The notes under the pieces: model-generated
The model's database searches: none
Told to the model about the DNA's origin: nothing
Seen by the model: the letters and a program-made list of their open reading frames with translations, nothing else
Shown: piece by piece, positions 1 to 13,970 of the stretch
Position numbering within the stretch: position 1 is the stretch's first letter
Layout of the letters: each line of letters begins with the position of its first letter
Position numbers and translations under genes: made by a program
NCBI GenBank assembly: GCA_025330725.1
Contig: JAIWND010000017.1
Span: forward strand, 558,001-622,000
DNA length: 64,000 bases
Reading direction: 5' to 3'
From: Chlamydoabsidia padenii
Lineage: Eukaryota > Mucoromycota > Mucoromycetes > Mucorales > Cunninghamellaceae

Positions 1-260
1 CCAAAAAAAGGCACATACATTTCGATCTCCCAACCTTTTCTTTTTCTTTTTCTTTCTTTCTTCTGTACCTCACTTTTTTCTTGTCTTCTTCTTTTCTTCT
101 TCTCCCCATTATAAACAACTATATTATATCAATAGATTTTTGAAAAGAATATAAACTTTATTGGCATTTCCATACGATCACCAACGTTGACTAGTATACA
201 ACCACCCACGATTCTCATGATTCAGCAACGACGATTACCAACCACAATAGCAACCTTACA

Positions 261-1262
261 ATGAACACGAGCCTCAATAATAACAACAAAACCACCAACG
301 TTAATCTCAATAACAGTCGCCTTTATAACTCTGGTGCATATGCAATCCATCCTCATTCTCATTCTCAACAACTCGATAGCTTTAGTACCTCTGGTGGTCT
401 GGCCATGAGTCCACCACAACCTTCTCGACCGCCTTTTGATCAAGTAAACTCTGGTCCCCAACAACAATCCTGGTTTGGTGGTAATTCAATAGATGATAAT
501 GCCCTTAGCCCAACTTCACCTAAACTATTAACAAGGGATCTTATGGTGTCTCCTTCCAACTCAACCACTCATACCGATTCAATGTATCACACAACTGAAG
601 ACGATGAAGTACAACAGCGACAGTATGTAAATCAATATTTTCATTATACCTCGATTATTTGGAAAACAGCTAATGCAAATATGAACTAACCAATCAATTC
701 CCTATCTATCATTTAGTATGCAAGAGATGTTTGATAAACGTCGACGTCGAAGGGAATCACATAATCTGGTGGAACGAAGAAGAAGGGATAACATTAATGA
801 AAGGATACAAGGTAATTATTAAATGGGGGGGGGGAGGGAGGGAGAATATAATGCATGACTCTTTAATACTTTATATATGTTTATGTAGAATTATCATCTT
901 TGCTACCAAGTCATCTTCTCGATACAAATTCAAACTCGGTGAATATTGTTACTGGATCACAAAGATCACCAAATATGATTAATAAAGGTACCATACTAAA
1001 ATTATCAGTGGATCACATCAAGGAATTACAGGAACAAGTTATGCGTTATCAACAACGAATCAATGATTTGGAACATATCATTCATCAAGGTAAAATGATC
1101 AACTATAATCATCCTTCTCAGCAACAACAGTCTCAAACTCCACATCCTTCTACCATCCAAGCAGCACAAACAATACAATTATTGGATAACGACAAAGATC
1201 ATCATGGAATGCGATCTCAACCTTCTTTCCAATCTGGTGCCCTGACCAGCAACCATTTTTAA
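261..1262 (+). CDS. bHLH-leucine zipper transcription factor
   Basis: Three exons join in frame: 261-622, 717-811 and 889-1262, giving 276 aa. The N-terminal 120 residues are Asn/Gln/Ser-rich and carry no recognisable fold. The basic region and helix 1 lie in exon 2 (RESHNLVERRRRDNINERI). Exon 3 supplies helix 2 with NKGTILKLSVDHIKELQ, followed by a zipper-like helix. This basic region and the NKGTIL motif resemble the MiT/TFE-type bHLH-zip class, which binds E-box DNA as a dimer in the nucleus. The loop between the helices is about 30 residues, longer than usual. The start is the first ATG that opens a long frame; an ATG at 217 meets a stop after 15 codons. Target genes cannot be inferred. 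Confidence 0.85.
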
Positions 1263-1508
1263 ATCCCGATATATCCCTTTTAGTCTTCTTATAGTATTAT
1301 AGGTCTTTCTCCCTTCTCTCTTCATTTACTTTATACATCATATCATCATTCATTATTCCATATTTAAACCATTATCCCCATTTTACTATTGTTATCAATA
1401 AACTATATGTATGTATATCCTCTTTGATTTGGAGCTCCTATCCAAAGGCATTTTGATGACGGTGATTTTTTTTCCTACTTTTTGTTTAGGGTGGCGCTGG
1501 GGATCAAA

Positions 1509-1542
<34 letters not shown>

Positions 1543-1640
1543 TGGCCTTGTTTCTTTTTCTCTTTTTCTCTTCTTCTTCTTTGCTATTCCCTCTCCTTTA
1601 TTTTATTTTTAAATACAACTTCTTCCTCCTTTGACTCCTC
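1263..1640. other. intergenic: 3' end, 30-A tract, promoter
   Basis: This holds the likely 3' end of the bHLH gene (AATAAAC near 1397), an uninterrupted run of 30 A at 1511-1540, and a CT-rich leader before the next ATG. No coding signal is seen. Confidence 0.6.
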
Positions 1641-4199
1641 ATGGTACAATTAAGGTGTCATCACCTTCAAAATGGGGTAAACCAACAAGTCTTACAACAA
1701 TGGAAAGCCTTACTACGAAGTGCACAGTGTCAAAATATGCGACCTGTCTCTTTGACAAGACATCAATCCTTCTCCACTCAAAGCAAACAAGGTAAACAAC
1801 GTGTAACAAGGGCTTGTATTTCACTTGAAACAATTATTTACTCTTTGACTTTATTGACATTTTATTATAGGTATGACTTTAAACAACTTTGTCAATGATG
1901 TGGAAGCTGTCACCAAAAACACCTCCTCTTCAACACTGGAACAACAAAAACGACAATTGCGGAAGAAAATACCACCACAAATCACCTCACAAGTCAATCA
2001 GCATACTCGATCTCCCATGGTACTGTCAATCCACACTTATTTGCAACGAGGGGAATATGACACTGCTTGGAGCTTGATGAATCAGGTCAGCCTTCAACGA
2101 CAATCCATACCCTCAAGTACTGCACAACAACTATTGGAAGCTTTACAGAAACAAGTCCAATTACACCAATCTCAATTAAATGGCCATAATAGGAAATTAC
2201 AATCACTGTATCTGACAAGACTGGACAACTTGGTGAATTATCTCCAAATCTCACGTATGACCTGGGAAAAGCGTGATATGGCTATCATCTTTGATATTTT
2301 TGGTCGACTTGATCGGGTGGAACGGGCCGAAGTCATCTTTCGCAATTGGGATCGACACACCAAGCAAAGCCTGACGACTGATTCCTTTAACAAGATGCTC
2401 TCCATGTACTTTCGCCGTTTCAAACATTCTGATACTAATAAATGCATGAAACTAGTCAACAAGATGGACAGTCTCTTCCAGTCAATGTCACGACGTGGGT
2501 GTTCTCCTGATATAACCACCTATAATTGGATCCTTGCTGCAAAAATCAAGATGGACGACTTTGAAGGGGCTGACAACTGGTACCATCAACATATGGCGGG
2601 AAAGGGGGATCGAACGACATATCACTTGATGTTACAAGGAGCAATGAAAAATAGCAACACTAACGGACTTGTTAATGCGGATGGGTGGATGGATCGGATG
2701 GTACAAGCTGGACTAACTCCTAATCGAAACACCTTTAAGCATTTACTCAATGGACTTTCTGAACAAGTGGCTCAATCTGCTCGGATGCAAAATTACGATG
2801 AAATGCTTCGACTCTCTGGTGCTGTCAAACGGATCTTTGGGGTTATGCGGAAACTGAATCACAAACCTGATACGGCACTACTCAACACCCTGTTGAAATG
2901 TTACACGATCACAAATGAACATGACGAAATCGATATCATCCTGCAAAAACTCGATATGCCTCAACAACAATTAAAAGCATCTGGTGGGTGCTCGGGTTGT
3001 GGCTGTCAATCATCACCATCACCTAAAACCAATCTCAACGTAAAGAAACAACAAAAGACAGCAGCGAAAAGACAACAAATGGTGAAGAAATATCCTCCTG
3101 ATCTATTCACCTTCAACACTTTGATCCACTATGAATTGAAGAACGATCGAATCAACAATGGCTTGAATTGGTATGATGATATGGTGCGTGCAAACATACA
3201 ACCTGATACTGTGACATATGGGACGTTTATTGGCTATTATATTCAAAAGGAAAATGTGGATGAAGCTCTGCGGTACTACGACGCCATGGAACGAAAAGGA
3301 ATACCAGGAAATGCCACCATTTACAACATGCTACTAGTGGCTGCTCAACAACAATCGACTCTTCAGGAAAGCATCATGGAACGACACCGGGGATTATTAA
3401 TGAATATGGTGGATCAAGATGTAGTGTCCTACAACATTCAATTGGCGTCAACTATCTCTGGTGTGACTATGGATTCAGATACGGCAACGGCAACGGCAGC
3501 CTCCCAACGATTCGCTGATGTGTTTGACCGAATGCTTGCTCAAGATGTGATACCCAACGAACGTACCTACAACATTGCATTGGATATTTATGGAAAACTC
3601 TCACGACATCATATACTCGACAACACCATTGGCTCAATCATGTCATCCATTGCAACATCTCACCTTCGACCGGATACCATCACCTATGCCATCAATATTA
3701 GAAATGCAATATATCAACACAACTTGGCTTTGGGTGAATCTCTCTTATCTTCAATGATGGACGCAGGTGTCAAGCCCAATACTTATGTCTTTGCTCATCT
3801 CATGGTTGGTTATGTCCAGGAAGGCGATCTCCTCAGGGCACGTGCACTCTTGTCCCTTATGACAGAAGCACCTTATCATGTCAAACCCACTGCACATGTA
3901 TTCGCTCCTCTGGTGAAGGGATATGCTGAAAATGGTGATTTTGACCAGGCGTACTCTGTTTTCAAGGACATGCTGGATCAAGGCGTACAACCGGATATTG
4001 CGACATATACTATTCTTGCCGACATGTTTGTGGAACACGGATCACCCAAAGAAGCCATTCGACTTTTATCTGGACTCAAGGACCGTGATATCTCCAATTC
4101 TGCTTCGACATTAATAGATAATGTGGATTTGGATGTTATTGCATTAGGATTATTGATGGAGGCACATGGGCTGGCGGGTCAATCCTCGACATTTTCACC

Positions 4200-4249
<50 letters not shown>

Positions 4250-4902
4250 TGGAATCTACAACACCACCAACAAAAGCGGAATTATCACCCGGCAGTACAC
4301 CGACTCCATCACCTCATTTTACGACAATTCAAGAAATTTATGCATCCATCACCAAACCATCACCAATCATCAACGCTATCTATCTCACGGCCATGGCACG
4401 TTTACGACAACCAGCGCATGCGTGGGGGGCCTGGAATGGGATGGTAGATCGACGAACGATTCATTACAATGCGTTACTCTTTGGTTTGACTCAAGATCGG
4501 GCATGGTACCCGACGGCTAAACAGGTGTTTGATTCTATGGCAACCAATCCGGATGGTATTACTTTTGATGCAATGATTGATGGTGCGGTTATGTATAATG
4601 ATCTCTCTTACATTTGTACTCATCTTTGGTCATCTCCTCTTCGACCTAAACCTTCTAATGATACTATTCCTGACAATCACCATGCTCCTACTACCTACAT
4701 GTTGGTCAAGACATACTACAAGATCCTCAAGGCGGCTTTATATTGTCAAGATTATGCCCAGGCTCGTCAAGTTTATCAAGAATTCTTAACCCTACCAAAC
4801 ATTCCAGCATCGGCTACTGTATGGAAGAAGGAACTACATTTATTGGCATTGGCAAATGGCTTGACAGACAAAGTTTCCTCTTCTATCGGTGCCATCTACT
4901 AA
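1641..4902 (+). CDS. mitochondrial pentatricopeptide repeat (PPR) protein
   Basis: Two exons (1641-1791 and 1871-4902) join in frame to give 1060 aa. The N-terminus is rich in Arg, Gln and Ser with no acidic residues, as expected of a mitochondrial presequence. The body is a chain of 35-residue helical-hairpin repeats with the typical signature, for example PDTVTYGTFIGYY, PNTYVFAHLMVGYV and PDIATYTILADMF. PPR proteins bind single-stranded organellar RNA and act in transcript processing, stability or translation. Two low-complexity insertions interrupt the array: a Cys/Gly-Ser segment with basic residues near 3000-3080, and a Pro then Ser homopolymer at 4195-4250 encoded by CCA and TCA repeats. 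The specific RNA target is unknown. A polyadenylation-like AATAAATAAATA lies at 4990-5005, in the convergent gap with the next gene. Confidence 0.88.
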
Positions 4903-5088
4903 CTAAAATATCATAATACCACTCCATTCATTGTATATATAGATAGAATCACCTAGACCCCACTTCTTTTTTTAAAAAATTGATTAAATAAACAAATAAA
5001 TAAATGTATTATATCATCATCAAAACATGGTTTTTTATTATTAAAAAGGTTACAATAATATATGACTATACTTAAAACCATGACCGTA

Positions 5089-6483
5089 TTACAATTCATG
5101 ATGCCCAGCCCGCATGATGGAGATATTCCATGCTTGTAACAATCGTTCGAGTTTGAGTACCTGTAATTCCACCTGAGCCTTTGTTTGTCGTCCCACCGAG
5201 TTCAAGTGTCTTCGAACGTCGTCAATGATTTGGGTGATCGAGTGTGAGGAAGATGAAGTGAGGGCCTTGTTAAGATAACCATGGATCCAAGCTATTTCAC
5301 CTTCAGTGTAGCCAATACGTCGATAAGCTTCCTTTTCTCGTTCGAGCCAGTAATTTGCAAAAGATTGTTTGGCATTCTTGATAGATTGAGCCCATTCGTC
5401 GTGTACATGTTGTGTCTGAGCCTTCTTTTCCGCCAAAAACGTAGTAGCTTGATGATCAAGGTGTTGACGACAGCGAGAGAACCAGTTGATCACGGCTCGC
5501 ACAGGACGGTACACCCACCGATGGTACCAGACACGCAGTGTGTTCACCACACCATAATCGCTTTGTTCCGCCCAAGAATGTTCATCTTCATATACTGGAG
5601 GCGGGGTAGGTAAGCCCAAGTAATCATGCAAAAACACCTTGAAGCCAATGACCTGAATTCGGAGTTGATCGATGGTGGTTTCAAGTTCGTCATCGGAAAA
5701 CCCATGGAGTTCCTTGAGCAGTTGACGCCACCAGTCTTTTGAGCCTAATTCTTGTCGTTTCATTGCCTTATCCAGAGCGGCCTTGAGAGTCTTTTGCTTG
5801 TGCTTAGGGAGCCATGAGGAGAAGGACACGGTGGTTTGATCGAGCCAGGTGTGATAAGGATCCTTGTCACCAATCTTGATAGGAGAGGAGGAGCGACTGA
5901 GCCAAGACGTCCATGAGCTGGGCGGGTTCACAGTTTCAACCACATCCTTGACCACTTGTTGCCATTGTTCAGGTGTTAAAAAGTGTGAGGACGAGACAGC
6001 GACCTTGTTGTTGGCATCCATTAGTTGATCATGGACATGATCGCGGGTTAATTGGCCCTGCACTTCAAGTTGTCGAAGTACTCGTTCAATATCCTTGATT
6101 AGTCGTTTACGTTGGTGAGGGTCTGTCAGAACGCCGCTAGCCAACTTTTGATCCAAGCCTTGTAATAATCGTTCCACTCGTTCGCCAAATAGTTCAGTGT
6201 TGAGTACCGCCATGTCCCGATATTGTTTGACGGTGGCTAGCAAATCATTGTCGTCCATTTCGTCGTGTGTGATCCCATACCGAATCAGGTATTTCTGTGC
6301 TTCGTTGCGTGCTACAAGTACAGTCCATATACAAGAGAGAGAGAGAGAGAGAGAGAGAGCGAAAAAAAAAAACGGTTAGTCACAGGTTAAAGGTTGAGGT
6401 AATTACTTACTTGTGAATCCATGTGCAAGCTGGACGAATCCAACAAAAAGTACAAGTAAACAAGAGAATAAAAGTGTTTTCAT
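5089..6483 (-). CDS. secreted or ER-entering protein, possibly Ish1/Msc1-like
   Basis: On the minus strand exon 1 (6483-6411) encodes a clear signal peptide: MKT, then a hydrophobic Leu/Phe/Val core ending near QLAHGFT. Intron 6410-6312 follows, then exon 2 (6311-5089). The product is 431 aa. The mature part is helical and basic, with repeated W-x2-WL segments (SWTSWLS, TWLDQ, SWLPKH) spaced by roughly 40-70 residues. It also has recurring short helical units such as YTEGEIAWIHGYLN. That pattern recalls fungal Ish1/Msc1 stress proteins of the nuclear envelope and ER, but I could not confirm a domain match. A start at the internal ATG at 6258 would lose the signal peptide, so the spliced start is preferred. 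The intron carries a (GA)n run at 6335-6359. The gene is divergent from the desaturase. Confidence 0.6.
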
Positions 6484-6998
6484 TGTATTAAAATTAAAGT
6501 AAGATTAAAGTAAAAGAAAGAGGTAAAAAGAACCAAAAAAAAAACTAAAAAAGTAAAACCTATTTTCGGGATTTTAAATTAACCCCCGCAAAGTGATCAT
6601 AGACCCTTTATAGCTTGTGCGTGAATGTTAAAGATGGCTCATGGAAATGCCAATTTCAAATGAACAAGGACGATGTAAACATACTTTTCATATTTAGAAA
6701 GGCAATACTCAACATCCCAACAATGGGGGAGGATGGGGAGAAATATGGTGTCAGCGGTGTTTCATTTTCATGGTCTGATTTTTTTCTTTCTTTTTACAGC
6801 TCACGTCAAAAATCATGCCAATGGAAAGGACGAGCAAGAATTAATTTAATCTGTATAGGGTCAGTCCTTACTTTTTGGGTCTTTTGGGGTAATTCAATGG
6901 AAAGAAGAAGAAAGAAAGAAAGAAAAAAAAAAAAACTCACTATATAAAAGAAGAAGGATATCAATTAAAAGCTATTTTCTTTTTCTTACACATATTCA
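6484..6998. other. divergent promoter region
   Basis: This 515-bp gap separates the minus-strand signal-peptide gene from the desaturase. It contains one copy of the recurrent CGGGATTTtAA-type motif at 6567-6577 and a TATATAA sequence near 6942, about 55 bp before the desaturase ATG. No coding signal is seen. Confidence 0.5.
6567..6577 (+). promoter_or_regulatory. recurrent motif copy (CGGGATTTTAA)
   Basis: A variant of the window-wide motif, 84 bp upstream of the minus-strand start at 6483. Confidence 0.45.
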
Positions 6999-8548
6999 AT
7001 GGTATCTACCACCACCACTACTACTACTACTACCACTACCACCAAGTCGGGGTTTAAGCCTTATGTCGGCTGTCAAGAAGATGATATTGTATATGCCTAT
7101 ACAGCATCTGAAGCTCGCAAGATCCCCTTACCACCCTCACAAATGCCTCCTCTCTTTGATGAACCGACAACAATCCAGAATTTTGCCAAGCATGTTAATT
7201 GGTCACAATCCCTTTTCCTGTTGTCTACTCCTCTGATTGCCATATACGGTGCATGGACAACGCCGTTACAAACAAAAACCTTGTATTGGGCCATCTTTTA
7301 TTATCTCGTTTCTGGACTTGGTATCACTGGGGGTTATCATCGACTGTGGGCTCATCGATCTTACCATGCGCCCTTGATCACTCAAATATTCTTTTGCTTG
7401 GCGGGATCAAGTGCGATTCAAGGATCTATTAGGTGGTGGAGTCGAGGTCATCGTGCTCATCATCGCTGGACTGATACCGATAAGGATCCTTATGCGGCCA
7501 CCCGAGGTTTCTTCTTCTCACATATGGGATGGATGCTGGTCAATCGCCCGAATTCTCGTATTGGTTATGCTGATGTGGCGGACTTGAAAAAGGATAAATT
7601 AATTCAATTCCAGCACGCTTATTATCCTTGGTTTGCATTAACCATGGGCTTTCTTTTCCCTTGCTTGGTCGCTGGTTTAGGATGGGGTGATTATAAGGTA
7701 AGGGCAATGATAATGATGATAATAATGAGAATGGTATCACTCACTCTTTCTTCTTCTTCTTCTTCTTCACTCAGGGTGGATTGGTTTATGCTGGCTTCTG
7801 TCGTCTTGTCTTTGTTCATCATGCAACTTTCTGTGTGAACAGTTTAGCTCATTATATTGGCGAAACCCCCTTTGATGACTTCCATACACCTAAAGATCAT
7901 TGGCTCACGGCATTTGTTACCTGTGGTGAAGGCTATCACAATTTCCATCATGAGTTTCCTCAAGACTATCGAAATGCTATCAAATGGTACCAATATGACC
8001 CTACAAAATGGTTGATTAAGACTCTATCTCTCTTTGGCCTTGCTCACCACCTCAAAAAGTTTCCTGCCAATGAAATCACAAAGGGTCAAATCCAAATGCA
8101 AGAAAAACGTCTATACAACAAGAAAAAGAGTCTTTCTTATGGTACTCCCGTTGATCAATTACCAGTTTACACTTGGCAGGAATGTAAGTATAAAAGGAAA
8201 TCGGAGTTATCGGCGTTTATATTTATTAATGTCTCTTTCTTTTTTTTTTTGGAATTAGTTCAAAATCAGGTACAAGCACATGGCAAACAATGGATTCTGA
8301 TTGAAGGTATTCTTTATGACGTGGAAAACTTTGATCATCCAGGAGGTGTCAAATATCTCAGCTCTGGTATTGGAAAAGACATGACAACTGCATTTAATGG
8401 GGCTATCTACAATCATTCGAACGGTGCTCGACATCTTATGACCGATTTCCGAGTGGGTGTACTAAAGAATGGCATAGAATTGATGCGTGATCGTCCTGAT
8501 ATTCCTTGTTATGACATTAGCATGGAAATTAATAAGAAATCCCTGTAG
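6999..8548 (+). CDS. OLE1: delta-9 stearoyl-CoA desaturase with cytochrome b5 domain
   Basis: Exons 6999-7697, 7775-8183 and 8259-8548 give 465 aa. This membrane-bound di-iron enzyme of the ER inserts the first double bond into palmitoyl- and stearoyl-CoA. The three histidine boxes are intact: HRLWAH (from residue 114), HRAHH (from about 151) and HNFHH (from about 288). They are separated by the hydrophobic hairpins expected of the family. The C-terminal third is a cytochrome b5 electron donor with HPGG (heme His near residue 396), the fungal arrangement as in yeast Ole1. The N-terminus has a run of twelve Thr encoded by ACC/ACT repeats. Intron 2 has a T/C-rich acceptor. The AATAAAATGC polyadenylation signal lies just after the stop. 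Confidence 0.97.
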
Positions 8549-8612
8549 TTAATACTGTTTATTGAAATAAAATGCATACTTGAAATCACATGAATCTTTT
8601 TTTTTTGGTTAT

Positions 8613-8623
8613 CGGGATTTGAA
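8613..8623 (+). promoter_or_regulatory. recurrent motif copy (CGGGATTTGAA, exact)
   Basis: An exact copy of the window-wide motif, 164 bp upstream of the kinase ATG. It is followed by a T-rich tract and TATATATATAAA at 8657-8667. Confidence 0.5.
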
Positions 8624-8786
8624 TATCCAGAGATCCCTTTTTTTTTTTCCCTTTATATATATAAAAAAAGAGGGTTCTTTTCTTCTTTCTCTTTTTCTCT
8701 CTCCAACCATTATTTATCATCTCCATCTCAACATCAATAACACCCACTCTCTGTATCTCACTCAACTTACGAACAAGACCTTCCTG

Positions 8787-10344
<1,558 letters not shown>

Positions 10345-11306
10345 TTTGACTGGATCTTTAATATAGTTTACCTCTTCCTCTCTTTATCATTACACTTGTT
10401 ATAATTGTCACTACAACATACTTATCTACATATCTAATAAACTGTATCATTTAATCATCTTTATCACTCTTTTTATCAAATCACACTCTCGAGTAGACAA
10501 CATATAGAATAAATTACTAGTATAGAGCCGTTTACTTGGGAACAAAACTCTTCCTTTTGATACATGGGGGGGGGTTTGAAATATACTTTATGCATTCATC
10601 ACAACTGTAAAAAGAAGACGGGACTGATTCGTAGGCGGACTTTAAAAATGCCCACCACACACTTTGTAACTGAATAAAAATGATGGGTCAATTGTTGGTG
10701 ATATAGTAAACATAAAAAGAGTAGAGCAGGATCGTATTCGACATACAATAGAGAATGACATGGTTTTTGTAATGTTTGATAATGGGATTCTCTTGACGAT
10801 TCAGGAGCATGAATATCGGGATTTCAATCATGTAGATCTCTGTGTTACCCGATAAAAAGGATCGGTTCTTACAGACACCTTTATGTTTTTGGACTGATTC
10901 AACTGCGTAACATGAAAGAAAGCTGTAGTAGAACAATAGAAATGCCTAAATGTTTATTTACTAGTTTTCACTAGCGTGCAAGCTGTGAAATGATATCATG
11001 AGAACTATTAACTTGGTCAACATTTGATTTTATTTCGATGGAAATGAAAGATTGATGGTACAATGTATGCATAAAAGTAGCACTCTGAAGATAGTTTTAA
11101 ATTAAGGAATGGATGATGTCAAGAGAATCATGCAGTATAAAAGAAAGCAAGAAAATGATATCGCCGGAGTTTTAATTGTAGAAGCTCAAAAAGAAAAGTC
11201 GGGATTCTCTTGTTCCTTCTTCCTTTTTTCTTTTTATTTTACCCAGTGCCTTTTTTTTTTTTTTTTTTTTTTTTTTGTTTTTTACTTTACTTTGAATATC
11301 GAAATC
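10345..11306. other. gene-free stretch
   Basis: This 962-bp stretch contains the kinase 3' end (AATAAACTG near 10437), a G8 run at 10566 and a 26-T tract at 11251-11276 in the leader of the next gene. A weak variant of the recurrent motif (CGGGATTCTC, near 11200) sits about 105 bp before the next ATG. Open frames here are short and unsupported. Confidence 0.5.
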
Positions 11307-13495
11307 ATGTGGTCACTTAATGACAAGGGATACGTTAATGGCGGCTCCGGGTCAGAATTCAACCCTTTTGCTATTCATCTAGCACTCCTTTTTATGCTCA
11401 CGGGAACTTGCATCTCTCTCTTGTCAATTTGGCTTCATTGGAAAAACTATCGAAAACCTGTAGGTCACAACCTATTTACATTATATTGTCATTAACTCAT
11501 TTTATGTTTTAGAGTCAACAACGCCAAGTCATACGTATATTATGGATGTAAGTCTCCACTCTAATTCAGTCAACACCCACTAACTCTTGGCTATCTCTTT
11601 GTAGGGTCCCAGTCTATGGTATTAGCACTTTTATATCTCTGATATCTTTGGACACAGCCTTTTACGTCGACACCTTCCGTGATATATACGAAGCCTTTGT
11701 TATCTACGCCTTCTTCAATCTCCTTGTCAACAAACTAGGCGGTGAACGGGCTTTGATTATCATGCTGCATAGTCGACCTCCAACTGAAAATTTCTTTCCG
11801 GGTACTCTCTATTCGCGCAATATCTTTGTGGGTGATCCTTATACTTTTTTATTTGTGAAAAGAGGTATCCTTCAATTTGTCTATGTGAAACCTGTATTGG
11901 CTTTTGTCACCATGGCACTCAAGGCGACCGGTAATTATCATGACGGTGACATATCTTGGTCAAGCTCTTACCTTTATTTGACCTTCTTGTACAATCTCAC
12001 CGTTTGTCTTGGTTTATGGTGTCTCATGGTTTTATTTTATGCAACAAAGCAAGATTTAATGGAATTCAGGTAAACCCATCAATTCTTTTTTATTTTTACA
12101 AAACAGATTATACTAACTGATTCTTTATAGACCTTTACCAAAGTTTTTATGTGTTAAAGCAATCATCTTCTTCTCCTTCTGGCAAAGTGTTATTATTGCT
12201 ATTTTGGTATCCTGCGGTGCTATTCATGATGGTAAGTAAATGGAAGAAAAAGAAAAAAAAAAGGGGAAGGGGAAGGTGATGCTTGGCATAGTAGAACACT
12301 AATCCTTGGCAATTTATTAGATGGAACTGGGCACACCTCTGTGGCAATACAAGATTTCCTTATCTGTATGGAAATGGTACCCTTTGCGGTCGCTCATTTG
12401 TAAGTTACCAATCGGGGGTTTAAACGAAGAAAATGATCTTGACCAACTAATTCAATACAACATCATAGGTTTGCCTTCTCTTACAACGACTACTATGACA
12501 TGAAATTTCATTCAGCAAGAATGCCCATACTGACAGCGGTCAAGGACTCGATTGGTCTCAAGGATGTATTAATGGACACTTTGGATACGTTTCGTGGATC
12601 AAAATTCAATTACAAGTCATTCGAACCCTCTGAAGGTGTCCCTCATTTTGGTAGCAGTCGTAATTCTCGAATTATGGCCGGTGTACGATACTCGACAAGC
12701 AACTCGACAAAACGTTGGTTGGGTCCTGCTCCAGTATCCAAATTCCTTACAACAGGTCGTGGTATCAATGATGAAGTGGTACTTGAAGAATCTGAATTGC
12801 TGGCTTTTACAGATCCTTCTTCTGATGACTCGGATGAAGAATGTTACACAGCAAGTCGATCCATGCAGTTTGGTGATTATAATTACCCGGTCATCGGCTT
12901 CCACTCTCCTCACCATGGGAGTCACATCAAGAAAACACGACAGCAAAAAGTATATGGTGGAACTTGGAGCTCGAGAAACAGGTACTTGCCAATAGAACAA
13001 CGGGAAGGCTGTATGGATGTTATTGTGGAAGAAGGAAAAGGTAATTATGTGGTACTCGACTACTCTTCTTTTGAAAGCGACACATCAAGACTGTTACAAC
13101 ATCAGCCTACCATACAGATATCTCGATCAACTCCTTCACCATACCATCACCAATCTGTCATCGAATCCTCAGCTTTACTTGTATCATCTATACCCACAAC
13201 AACATGTACTTCCTTGGCATCATCATCATCATCATTAACAGCATCAATATCAACGTCAACGCCATCGACCATATTGCATCAAGTATACCAGACACCTTCA
13301 GTAACTAGGCATCAGCTATCAAATTACGGACAGCATCTCCAGCGGGGGGCTGATCAATCGCAAACCATTATGACTCGACAAAATCAGCAGCAGCAAGACC
13401 CCGACAATAATACTTTGACCGCAAACTATGATCAGGTTGACGACAGAAGTAGCGAACAAGATGGTATATTCACGACAAGCAATGTTTGGAAATAG
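11307..13495 (+). CDS. TMEM184/DUF300 (OST-alpha-like) multipass membrane protein
   Basis: Six exons (11307-11459, 11513-11547, 11605-12069, 12131-12231, 12321-12399, 12469-13495) give 619 aa. The N-terminal 290 residues have seven hydrophobic segments and family hallmarks such as LDTAFYVDTFRDIYEAFVIY, GGERALI and FVYVKPVLA. These place it in the TMEM184/organic solute transporter alpha family; fungal members sit in vacuolar or endosomal membranes and are poorly characterised. The C-terminal 330 residues are a hydrophilic Ser/Thr/Gln-rich tail without TM segments. That tail includes a polySer stretch and an acidic SSDDSDEE patch, likely phosphorylated. Introns are 50-90 nt. AATAAAC lies near 13557. 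Confidence 0.92.
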
Positions 13496-13728
13496 TCCCA
13501 TAGATTAGCTAATTAGTACATAGCTTAGCATTATTATATTTATTTGATTTGACTTTAATAAACAAGTACTATCATATTATGTGCATGAATCGGGGTTTTG
13601 AAAACAATAAACTGGCTGTCCATGACGTTGTCTCCAAGTATGTAGAAATAGCAAACTTATCCCTGGAGTATAGTTTGGTCATTGTGTAGTGATCATAACT
13701 GTGAATTGCCCCTTGTCACTTTATTCAA

Positions 13729-13762
<34 letters not shown>

Positions 13763-13970
13763 CATATGTGGATGGCTTTGAAAAGATCTTACGTTGACTT
13801 CCAAAAGTGGATAATGAATGCGTATTCACCCGTTTACGTTTTTGACTCAAAACCGCACAGTACGGGATTTGAAAATGATGGAATAAAATAGAACCGGGCC
13901 GATTTTTTTCTTTTTTCCTTTTCCTTATCTTTATACTTTTTATTTTTTATTTTTATTTTTTACAACCTCC
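13496..13970. other. intergenic with 30-T tract and recurrent motif
   Basis: It holds the TMEM184 3' end, a CGGGG-TTTTGAA variant at 13590-13602, an uninterrupted 30-T run at 13733-13762, an exact CGGGATTTGAA at 13863-13873 and a T/C-rich leader. No coding signal is seen. Confidence 0.55.
13863..13873 (+). promoter_or_regulatory. recurrent motif copy (CGGGATTTGAA, exact)
   Basis: An exact copy, 98 bp upstream of the ABHD5-like start codon, followed by a T-rich tract. Confidence 0.5.

Noticed and set aside
4166..4447. His-rich open frame inside the PPR gene
   Set aside because: It is the shifted reading of the CCA/TCA repeats that encode Pro and Ser in the PPR frame.
8580..8786. In-frame 5' extension of the CaMK-like protein
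   Set aside because: The sequence is a T/C-rich leader with the promoter motif and a TATA-like run; the kinase N-terminus starts naturally at 8787.
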